DNA from: Sinotaia quadrata
Lineage: Eukaryota; Mollusca; Gastropoda; Architaenioglossa; Viviparidae
Reading direction: 5' to 3'
Assembly (NCBI GenBank): GCA_028829895.1
Contig: CM054179.1
Span: forward strand, 47,005,891-47,069,890
Length of the DNA: 64,000 nt
Below the pieces are notes generated by a model, which was not told the origin of the DNA, made no database searches, and was given only the letters and a program-made list of their open reading frames with translations. Positions 34,301 through 41,225 of the stretch are shown in pieces; the stretch's first letter is position 1; each line of letters opens with the position of its first letter. The position numbers were made by a program, and so were the translations under genes.

Positions 34301-36381
34301 AGACAATCAAGTTATTTTTATCAAAGTGGGGGTAGGATATATTAATGAATAGCTGTTTGCTACACTGGAGTATTTTGCTTAATAAGAGAGTAAATTTAAT
34401 TCATCACTGAGAGAGAAGAAAAGGAGAAATAGAATCCTGTTTAGTGAGGATCTGAAGTCCTTGGTCAAACAACCACTACTTAAATATATTTAATAAGGCA
34501 CAGCTTCACTGCACATTGAGGTGGGAGGATAGCATTTCTCTTCATTAGTTCAGTGATGCCAACATTTCCCTCCTCTTACCATTTTGTTCTCTTGCTGATT
34601 TAAGTCATTTATGATTTTCTCTTGAAATTTAAACTTTTCCTGCACTTTTTAAGTGCTGTTCATATTTTTTCTTTTTTTTGTGTGTGTAGATGGATTCTGC
34701 TCATTAATCTTTAATCTAATCTGTATAAGCACAGAGTTGAAATTTTAGATTAGCAATGATAAGTTTGGTTGGTTGTAGTTTAAAGTCATGCACTGATCTA
34801 GGTACAAATTATAGTTTTTAATGAGACTGAAAAAAGATAATACTACTATTATCACTATGATTTTTTTTTTTTTTATAGTTTCTTCAGTAAATGTAGAGTA
34901 ACTGCTAACAAGAACAGAAGTCTATCATCTGCATTACTAAGACTATGTCTTGTTTCAGAATTTTTTAATTTTGTATTATTATTGCTACCCTAATATAAAT
35001 ATCCTGTCAGTTTTTCTAACAAAAGTTAGAGAAAGCCATGGGAAGTTGAAAAATGTATTTGTTGTATTTGTTACACTATACATTAGAATTTCATTCATTT
35101 CAAATCCTGTAATGCAAGTATGTTTGTTACACTTTACCCTTGAATTTTCTTCATTTTAGATCATGTCCTAAACAGCTAAAGTATATTTGTTACACTACCT
35201 TAAATATCATTCACTTTAAATCATATCCTAAAGTTTGTTACACTGTACCCTTGAATTTCTTTTTTTCACTTTAAATCATAACCTATAGTTTGTTACGCTA
35301 CACTTAAATATCATTCAATTTAAATCCTGTACTTTTGTTAAACTCTATCCTTGGATTTCATTCATTTTTTTTAATCATAAAGTATGCCTCTGTATATTGT
35401 ACAGGTTGCTGTTATTGCAGTGGAAGGCAGACACAGAGGACGCTGTGCGAGTAATTCGAACTGCCTTGGAACTTGATCCATTGTGTGAATATGCTTATGA
35501 AATACTTGGCACTGTCAGTGTTCAGAGGTGTGTTTTATTTATTCTTTATGCTTGAAGCATTAACAAAAGTCTTGTTGCGACTGCTTGATACAAATAGCAA
35601 GTTTCAATTAAATCTTGTGTGAAATAGAAGATTTAAATATAAAAAAACTTAAGTTTCTACTTCAAAAGATGCACTATAAATAAAATAATCTGAAAATCTT
35701 CTGAGATGTTAAGAGTTATGTATAAAAAAATAACTCACAAAGTTGGGTATATGCTATAAATGGTAAAAATTTATAGAGAATTCTTTAGTTCCTGATATAC
35801 TTAATTGATGTTAGGCCCTTTGCTTTTTTGTATTTTTATGAATAGTCTACAATCAAGAGAACTTTCTCTAAACTTGTTGGATTAGGCAGCTTTTAGTGTA
35901 ATATTTATAACATATTTGTATAGAATTTTTGTTCCCATGATACATTAGTGTAATATTTATAACATATTTGTATAGAATTTTTGTTCCCATGATACATTAG
36001 TGTAATATTTATAACATATTTGTATAGAATTTTTGTTCCCATGATACATTAGTGTAATATTTATAACATATTTGTATAGAATTTTTGTTCCCATGATACA
36101 TTAGTGTAATATTTATAATATATTTGCATTGCATTTTTGTTCCCAATATGCAGCTTTACCACCACTTCACTGTAAAATTAATGTTTTTCATATTTGATAG
36201 AGGTGACATGGAAGGTGCCGTGGAGATGTTTGAAAAGGCCATTGCTCTCTCAAAATCTGAAAGTGAAATGGCACATCTCTATTCACTCTTGGATGCTGCC
36301 CAAGTGCAAATGAAAGTGGCCAAAAAGCTAGGCATTCCCATTCCATTGGGAGGAGGTTCAGCAGGGGGGGACACCATTTAA
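10201..36381 (+). CDS. TOMM70: TOMM70, mitochondrial import receptor subunit Tom70
   Basis: Twelve coding exons: 10201..10392, 16351..16524, 18571..18697, 20785..20894, 22614..22873, 23998..24205, 26106..26240, 27483..27588, 30847..30965, 33809..33906, 35405..35527, 36201..36381. All splice phases close, giving 1833 nt and 610 aa, close to the known vertebrate length of about 608. Tom70 is an outer-mitochondrial-membrane receptor that takes carrier preproteins from Hsp70/Hsp90. The start at 10201 has a strong AAGATGG context. Residues 17-37 (KWQIAACVGAPIALGLAGIW core, then FYRRNK) form the N-terminal anchor with basic flank. Exon 2 begins the chaperone-clamp TPRs (AKNKGNKYFKGG, then FYQNRAAAYENL). 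CILEGFQN and VYHHRGQ are family signatures. Exon 5 encodes an acidic, charged linker between clamp and C-terminal TPR core. The end matches the family (EMAHLYSLLDAAQ, then VAKKLGI) with a short Gly-rich tail. Two exons (6 and 9) have their 5' splice sites tandemly duplicated. Confidence 0.96.
11025..11437. mobile_element. pogo/Tigger-like MITE, 413 bp
   Basis: Both ends carry terminal inverted repeats: CACTGGTGCCTCGATAT at the left, and CATTGGTGCCTCAATAT as the reverse complement of the right end, with 15 of 17 positions identical. TA dinucleotides flank both ends (11023..11024 and 11438..11439), as expected for Tc1/mariner/pogo insertion. The interior has a poly-C run, poly-T runs and a short internal duplication (CAATGCAGTCAATTTT at about 11351 and 11381). 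No transposase is encoded, so it is non-autonomous. The family name is inferred from TIR style. Confidence 0.75.
11748..13066 (+). mobile_element. Internally deleted hAT DNA transposon, 1319 bp
   Basis: The left end starts CAGGGGTGCACAAAC and the right end is its exact reverse complement over 15 bp. An identical 8-bp target duplication CTTTAGAA flanks it (11740..11747 and 13067..13074), the hallmark of hAT insertion. Ends are GC-rich (GCGGCCC repeats). Plus-strand coding remnants sit inside (see separate entry). The perfect TSD suggests the insertion itself is not very old, although the coding part is broken and shortened. It lies in TOMM70 intron 1 in the same orientation as the gene. Confidence 0.93.
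12270..12848 (+). pseudogene. hAT transposase remnant (zinc-finger N-end and dimerisation C-end)
   Basis: N-terminal pieces read IEDENHQFKEEW and, in another frame, LICCESVTVMKDFNCKRHYK, matching the C2H2/BED-like finger at the start of GTF2IRD2/ZBED-type hAT transposases. The C-terminal piece (about 12720..12830) reads KDLACKLLSEFGSTYLCEQ followed by TFSVMNMNKNKLRSNL. This is the conserved hAT dimerisation motif in which F-GS-Y-CE--FS-MN-IK-K-RS-L is typical. The catalytic DDE middle is missing: the two ends are separated by too little sequence, with frame changes. The product cannot be an active transposase. Confidence 0.85.
13449..13555 (+). repeat. Dispersed repeat copy A
   Basis: This segment matches 45115..45213 in the same orientation. 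Shared blocks include GTACCACA, AGGGTG, CTTGAAAT versus TTTGAAAT, AAGCATTGAAATGTCAT versus AAGTATTGAAATATCAT, and TTTATATT. It is probably an unnamed interspersed repeat present in other genomic locations too. Confidence 0.6.
14051..14094. repeat. Perfect 19-bp inverted repeat with 6-nt loop
   Basis: The left arm AATTAGTAGTTTGAGATAT (14051..14069) is followed by the loop CTTCAT and the exact reverse complement at 14076..14094. No mismatch occurs in the 19-bp stem. It lies within TOMM70 intron 1, so pre-mRNA could fold it, though no function is known. Confidence 0.9.
16525..18570 (+). other. TOMM70 intron 2
   Basis: GTAAGG donor at 16525 and TTTTCAG acceptor ending at 18570. Apart from the Helitron-helicase remnant at about 17390..17930 it is AT-rich with nothing recognisable. 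Confidence 0.85.
17390..17930 (-). pseudogene. Decayed Helitron/PIF1-like helicase C-terminal fragment
   Basis: On the minus strand, starting near 17800, an open stretch reads PAEFLHNQTPSGMPPHVLGL followed by KICIIIMLLCNLNPKVGLCN. Elsewhere (about 17545..17455) the strand reads LPFEMSSIFHHTMYVMIINK then AQSQTLDYVEV, and near 17400 QLYAA. In Helitron and PIF1 helicases the same order occurs: a TPSGMPPH-L-LK segment, an M-LRNL-P--GL-NG segment, then F--TINK-QGQTLD, then GQLYVA-SR. Stops and frameshifts separate the pieces, so it is dead. The Rep nuclease part was not found. Helitrons transpose by rolling circle; a cellular PIF1 retrocopy is a less likely alternative because this TPSGMPPH style is typical of Helitrons. 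Confidence 0.75.
18698..20784 (+). other. TOMM70 intron 3
   Basis: GTAAGA donor at 18698 and TTTTTCAG acceptor ending at 20784. It contains a 12-bp inverted repeat (19161..19172 with 19197..19208) and the minus-strand coding-like fragment at 19400..19805. The remainder is AT-rich. Confidence 0.85.
19400..19805 (-). pseudogene. Unidentified coding-like fragment, minus strand, two in-frame stops
   Basis: One minus-strand frame runs from about 19805 down to a stop at 19400 with only two internal stops (TAA at 19759..19757 and TGA at 19675..19673). The conceptual peptide has ordinary protein composition, for example ETLEPQPYQCQALFRVGKT before the second stop and SAKQFINLLPVTVSGHKATT after it, ending in a Ser/Pro-rich tail. 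Base composition is clearly less AT-rich than the surrounding intron. I do not recognise the protein. It may be a processed pseudogene or a transposon remnant. A real nested minus-strand exon is possible because a CCTCCAG acceptor-like site lies at its upstream edge, but the stops argue against it. Confidence 0.4.
20895..22613 (+). other. TOMM70 intron 4
   Basis: GTAAAA donor at 20895 and ATACAG acceptor ending at 22613. AT-rich; no gene or clear repeat seen. Confidence 0.85.
22874..23997 (+). other. TOMM70 intron 5
   Basis: GTAAAA donor at 22874 and CATCAG acceptor ending at 23997. Short TA microsatellites occur near 23435..23450 and 23520..23532. Nothing else is recognised. Confidence 0.85.
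24191..24522 (+). repeat. Tandem array duplicating the exon 6 splice donor of TOMM70
   Basis: Four copies of an approximately 80-93 bp unit start inside exon 6 (GTTCTCCAAAG, last bases 24205) and continue into intron 6. The exon-end/donor block GTTCTCCAAAGGGTACAGT recurs with GT at 24206 (used), 24288 and 24381; the fourth copy has GC at 24460 instead. Each unit also shares TATATTGTTG and TAATTGACATTAA. The duplicates are decoy donors that would add intron sequence if used. Confidence 0.85.
24206..26105 (+). other. TOMM70 intron 6
   Basis: GTACAG donor at 24206 and TTTGCAG acceptor ending at 26105. It is flanked by repeats at both ends: the donor array (24191..24522) and a degenerate pyrimidine-rich array (25735..26100). 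The middle is AT-rich with no gene. Confidence 0.85.
25735..26100 (+). repeat. Degenerate pyrimidine-rich tandem repeat before TOMM70 exon 7
   Basis: About seven imperfect units of roughly 45-60 bp share AACTAGTGTTTTTATCT and TTCTTCCATATTCTAATTAA. The array runs directly into the exon 7 acceptor, so the polypyrimidine tract appears to be built from the last repeat unit (AACTAGTGTTTTAATCC, then ATTTGCAG). Confidence 0.65.
26241..27482 (+). other. TOMM70 intron 7
   Basis: GTAATT donor at 26241 and TATTTCAG acceptor ending at 27482. A short CA microsatellite lies at about 27300..27315. No gene is recognised. Confidence 0.85.
28234..28650. repeat. 67-bp minisatellite, about 6-7 copies
   Basis: Copies share GAGTCCCACCAGTGTTGATG followed by TAAGCACTGTCACATTTT. 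The GTCCC landmark recurs at 28241, 28299, 28366, 28433, 28500 and 28567, so the period is 67 bp after a shorter 58-bp first unit; a seventh, decayed copy follows near 28633. Confidence 0.9.
30298..30535. repeat. Two-copy direct repeat, about 130 bp
   Basis: Two adjacent segments share ACATGTTCAAA or CATGTTCAAA, AAACTTTAAGGAAAA, CTTCTTTA, ACAACAAAATTGA and TTTTTTCTGATC followed by GGATTTAAT. They diverge at scattered positions, so this is an older local duplication. Confidence 0.75.
30942..31330 (+). repeat. Exact 57-bp array duplicating the exon 9 end and splice donor of TOMM70
   Basis: Seven copies of a 57-bp unit begin in the last 24 bases of exon 9 and run into intron 9. The donor GT recurs at 30966 (used), 31023, 31080, 31137, 31194, 31251 and 31308, always exactly 57 bp apart. 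Units read TTTCAG, then 23 bases derived from the exon end, then GTAAGT in most copies. Copy 6 has CAGGTAAGT, a better consensus than the used CAAGTAAGT; copy 5 has GTAATT and copy 7 GTGATT. Use of any later donor would bring in the TAA a few codons after 30966. Confidence 0.95.
30966..33808 (+). other. TOMM70 intron 9
   Basis: GTAAGT donor at 30966 and TTATCAG acceptor ending at 33808. The first 365 bases are the 57-bp array. A less AT-rich stretch near 32240..32700 has open frames on both strands but nothing I recognise. Confidence 0.85.
33907..35404 (+). other. TOMM70 intron 10
   Basis: GTAAAT donor at 33907 and TGTACAG acceptor ending at 35404. From about 35050 to 35380 a weak, diverged tandem pattern repeats TTTGTTACACT, CCTTGAATTT and TTCATTTTAAATC. 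No gene is recognised. Confidence 0.8.
35528..36200 (+). other. TOMM70 intron 11
   Basis: GTGTGT donor at 35528 and TTGATAG acceptor ending at 36200. The second half is the 52-bp array described separately. Confidence 0.85.
35894..36150. repeat. 52-bp minisatellite before TOMM70 last exon
   Basis: Four nearly identical copies and a fifth diverged one share TAGTGTAATATTTATAACAT and TTTTTGTTCCCATGATACAT. Period is 52 bp (landmark at 35894, 35946 and onward). High identity between copies implies recent expansion. It ends about 50 bases before the last acceptor. Confidence 0.92.
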
Positions 36382-36629
36382 GAGAGTTACCCGTTTTGTG
36401 AGCTACTGTCGAAATGATGACTGCATGTCTGTTGTATGCTTGTTGAGTGTGAGTGACAGGAAGTCATATATTGCATGGATACATTTTGTAGAGTGAAATC
36501 TTTTTGTTAATTTTTTTATATATACAAATTTTCTTTGCCATTCTGTTACAAGCCACCCTCCCTTACAATGCCTGAAATTATTATCTGAACTTTAGAAGAT
36601 TGTGGCAGTGGGCTTCTTTTCATCTATAT

Positions 36630-36635
36630 AATAAA
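36630..36635 (+). promoter_or_regulatory. Candidate TOMM70 polyadenylation signal
   Basis: AATAAA about 249 bases after the TAA stop at 36381. It is the first hexamer after the stop; longer 3' ends remain possible. Confidence 0.45.
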
Positions 36636-37899
36636 ACTTAACATTTCTTGTCATAAAATTGTATTTTGAAGATTAAATTTATCTCATACATTCGTGGGGC
36701 TTATATTTTGATTTATATATAAGAATTCTAAATTAAAATCTTTCACTGCTAGAACTTATAAACAAACGTTTTTCTTAAAAATTTTCTATCATCTTAACAA
36801 CTTGTACAGAAAGTCTTGTTCTCGATTTCCTCTCTTCCTTCTTTATATTCAAAATAGTTTGAAAATAGTTTTTAGTTTCAAGTCTCATTGCAATGTACTC
36901 AGACTGTACCTGAATTATATGATCCAACATCTCAATTTGGTAATAGAATATATAAGTAAATGTCAATATTTGTGAAAATATGAACACTTCCATAGGCAAA
37001 TTGGTGGATATTTACTCATTGCATGATTCATGTCAGACTACATCAGTTTTCACTTTCAAACATCTATTTCAGTACATGTATTCATTTGTACCTAGATAAT
37101 GTCATGGTTTTTCCTATCATTCACACACACTTGCACGCACAGTATCATATGTAAGAACGAAACTACTTCGAAAGTGCATTTTCATGCTTTCCACTGCTTT
37201 TGACAATAAGAATATTTCCTGCATTGTAACAGAATTGAATGCTCTATGGTAATGCAGATTGTACTCAAGAGAAATGGGCTAATGGATCCTATTATCTGAG
37301 ACTTAAATTTTTTGTATAACCATTTAAAAGTAGCATGTGACCAACCCCTTTAAAAACCTAAGAGCACTGGCAGATAAAATCACTACAACAAAACAAAAAG
37401 GACAAATTATTTTAATAACAAACCAAGTCACTTCTTGTACAATAATAAATAAAAATTATATCAGTAATCAATTTTGGAAGAAAGATGGAATATTGAATGA
37501 AAAACACATTCTTTGAATAAAAGTATCACTTCTTGTTTTACAAATTATAACATTTATTGACAAAATGCATATCTCAAATACAGCAGACTTTTGGACAGTT
37601 TTCAGCAAACTTTTAAACAATGCATAGTAGATATTTTTTATGTTATGATGCTGAGAGATTCAGTCTCCTTTGCAAAAATTAAAGCTAGGTGTTGCTTATA
37701 ATCATTATTATTGCCAAAATTGAATGTGTACTAAATGCCTCGTGCACATAAGCAAACAGAACCTTTGGAGATTTGTTCATGTTTTGCATAGCATTATAAT
37801 TTATGCATTTTAATGAGTTAACTATAAAAGTAAACTATGTATCTAGCTATACTCGTTTACTTCATAAGAATTGATGTAATTTGAAGGGCAATGTCATTA

Positions 37900-38204
37900 C
37901 AGTAGGGTTTCTGGTTACAAACAAGTTCCGTTCTTAAGAACATTCATAGTCAGATTTTGTACGTAAGTTGGATTTGTTTGTTAGTTCACCATGGACTACA
38001 TACATACCAGAGCATAAAGTGACTTAAAATGGCACCTGATTCCTATCCTCAGTGATGCCAAGAGGCTTCTGGCAGTGTACATCTGCAGTTCATCCACATT
38101 AGAACTAGTTTGCTGCAGTTTGTAAGTATGGAATGGAAACTTAAGTCGGAATTTAGGCCTTATGGGCTTGGTCGTTGAAACAGCCATAACCTGAAACCAT
38201 ACCA
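37900..38204. mobile_element. Tc1/mariner or pogo-type MITE, 305 bp
   Basis: The left end CAGTAGGGTTTCTGGTTAC follows a TA, and the reverse complement of the right end, TGGTATGGTTTCAGGTTAT, also adjoins a TA; about 14 of 19 positions match. Subterminal sequence (ACAAGTTCCGTTCTTAAG at the left and CTTAAGTCGGAATTTAGG at the right) is also partly inverted and of the type seen in pogo/Tigger-like MITEs of many animals. No transposase is encoded. The TIR decay indicates an old copy. Confidence 0.65.
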
Positions 38205-40901
38205 TATGTTCACATTACTTTGGCTTGGGTTCTTTCTATATTGTCTTTAGCACACTCAAAACTTTTGTGGTAGATGCCAATTTCGGACTGGTTGGGGATG
38301 ATAAATGATGATTTTCTCATATCATCATTATTGAGGATTGTTTAGGGATGCTTTTTAATACAAATTATTGTTCATTTGCCTATTAAATATTTATTGCATC
38401 AGAGGAGCATGATTACAGATTTTAAATACTCTAGCATAAAATGTAATTGTGCCCAATCAAAAACCAGAACAAAGTAGAACGAGTATAGTTTCATAATTTC
38501 AAGGTTGACATCAATGACCAGATCATGCTATATTATCAGATGTAACAATATTATGTACATTATAATTTTTATTTGAGAATTCATGTTTTATATATAATGA
38601 AGTAGTTTATTTAGATGTCATAATAAAAAGACATTTAATTGCTACTACATTGTGGGTTCAGGAAGAAATCTGGGCTGTTCATGCAAAGTGTATGTTTTAA
38701 CTAAAGATCATGGGTGAAGATTTTAATAATTACTTAGGTAAAGTATTCAATGCAGTTCATTTTGTAACCAAGAGCTTGTTTGGTTGGTTTTTAATTTCGA
38801 CTTATAATCATCATAATGATCCAGGTTGTATGGATACTAACAGATTTAATTATTAGAAATCCAGTGTTAGTAAATGTAAAAGATACATTTTACATGTCAT
38901 TGATTCTCCCTCCACATCTTTTTAAGTTGCCATTGCAATCTGTTTCATTCCACCAACACTTTACTACATATTTATGCGTGCTGAAATACGTTTTTAACTT
39001 TCTCTAAGGCTAATGCTGTGGTGGGTATATGAAGTGCTTGTTATGTGTTTTAAAGGACGAGAAAAAAGTGTACAGTGGCCTAAAGTTACTACTTTCAATA
39101 CAAATATCAGATAATGGTTGTGTATATTTTGTGTGCATGTATATTTGTTCAATTTTTTTTATTTTTTGGGAAATCCTAAAATGTATTAAGTGGAGAGATT
39201 AAATTAGGGAGAATCGCTCAAAAGCCTTTGGCTGCAATAAGCTATAGCTAACTTTACAGGTATTTTCAGGGTAGGGATTTTTTTTCCTCCTGTCAACTTT
39301 CACATTTGTTTTTATTCACCCATATTATATTGCGTAATCAAATTTTGTTTAGAATGTTTTTAAAAATACCTATAACAGTGGCAATGAATTTTATTTTCTA
39401 CCTGTTACAAATGAGAAAATTCCATTAAAATAAATTCTCTTATGATTTTATATGGACACCTAAAAACAGATGGTAAATTAAATATGTGGACATTATCAGA
39501 TTTAACGGATGGGATGTTGATAAAAGCAAACAAGGGGGGAAAAAAATGATTGCTATTTTGTTTCTTGGCAATAGAAATGGAGACACAACACACATTTTCT
39601 TCTTCTCCAAAGTAAGACTTGGTCTTTGGACAAGGATAGATTTCTTTTTTGGTAAAAACTCTTTTTCTGCCAAATTGTCCAGTGGACAAGTGACAAATAA
39701 ATCTTATGTTCTTAAAACAAATTTCATGTTGCAATGTTTTAAGAATTTTGTATACTCAGTATATGTATGTAGCATATAGTCAGATAACCTTGGTTACAGA
39801 GGGTTGGTGAAAGAGAATTTAGCTAAGAAAGTTTAGTAATAATCTTGGTAATTATCATATTTGCATTTTACATTACTAGCTACAACTTGAGCAAAGTTCA
39901 AAATTACTAGCACTCTTTTAATCCTATTTTATAAAAAAAAGAAAATTGTTTCAGGAATACAGTTGAAAAACAATGAGTGACAGTGACACTAGAGCTAAAA
40001 ACAAAATTAACTTTTGTTTATTTTTTCCTGTTTGGAACTACAAAATACAATATTTAGAAGTTAAAAAGAATTGTTTGTAGAACTGAATGTATTGTTTGAT
40101 GTGTAAATTTAACTATCCCTGAATGTTTGGGACCACTATGTTTTGTGAAAACCACTGTGATTTGAAAAGTCTAGACTAATCTAGACATATTTCAGTTGTA
40201 GACATTTACACACACACACACACACACACACTTTTATCTAGATAGTCATGCTTATGTACATTTCAATTCTTATTCTTTTGGTTATTCATTTAGCACAGAG
40301 GTGGAAAAAAAACCAATTACATATTAAAACAATATCTTAAACAGTAGTATATAGTGATATAAATTGTAATCTAAGACTGAATGGCCAATTGCAACCAGTT
40401 GCTGATGGCAGTTGGAATCATAGACAAACTGGTTTTTATTTGCTCTGAATTATGATTAATGGACCTTTACACCAGTTGAATTGGTGTGTTTTTCTCCTCC
40501 CTGTCATGTGTCATTTCCCAAAAAACAAGAAAAACAATTTTTAAAAAAAGTAAACAATGTACAATGTGTGAATAAATTTGCTCTTAGTGTTAAAGCATTT
40601 ATGCAGACAAATAAAAATGTTCATGATATATATATATTATTGAAGTATTAAAATACTGCAACCCCAAAATATTTATGAAACAGGTTGGAATGCTGAATTA
40701 ATGATCATAATAAAAGAAAGAAATTGTTCATTTGTCTTCTCTTAAAATTATTTTTGTTTTTGATATACGAACGATGTACTACCATTTATCAAATTTCCAG
40801 GACGAAAGATGTCTTTGATGAAACCTGATTATTAATTTTATTTCATTGCATACAAACAAAATAAAAATAAAAAAAACTTCAACAATTATTTCTGCTAGTG
40901 C

Positions 40902-40907
40902 TTTATT
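40902..40907 (-). promoter_or_regulatory. Candidate PSMD9 polyadenylation signal
   Basis: TTTATT on the plus strand is AATAAA on the minus strand, about 320 bases beyond the PSMD9 stop. Several other candidates lie nearby in this AT-rich DNA. Confidence 0.3.
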
Positions 40908-41225
40908 TTGCAGTAAAATTATGTTGCTGACAATATTACAGTTTTCAATTAATTCTAACATGTCATCTGAAGAGGGCAAGGCATGAAACCATCAACCTAG
41001 AAATGCACATACCCATCTTCATTTCTTAATGATGAAATGTTATTAGACTTTTCAGGGACTTGTTACCAAGCATATTTAAAGACATTTAATGGTGAAATTT
41101 GTCGATTAACATCTGTTACAGTTTAAAAACAATCAAATCTTTTAATATCTAAGCAAAAAAGCAACCATTCACAATTGCACTGCTATTAGACAAATAATGT
41201 GTCAAAACCAAGCAGGTCAAAGTGG

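Larger units (their letters stand above)
36382..41225. other. Convergent 3' intergenic region between TOMM70 and PSMD9
   Basis: Contains the 3'UTRs of both genes, a MITE (37900..38204) and a CA microsatellite (about 40209..40231). Open frames of about 100 codons on both strands at 39405..39780 overlap each other, show no known motif and are best regarded as chance. No gene is recognised. Confidence 0.6.

Noticed and set aside
37996..38205. 69-codon minus-strand frame
   Set aside because: Falls entirely within a MITE and ends at its TIR.
39405..39779. Overlapping frames of about 100 codons on both strands downstream of TOMM70
   Set aside because: They mirror each other in simple AT-rich sequence and carry no domain, start context or splice structure.
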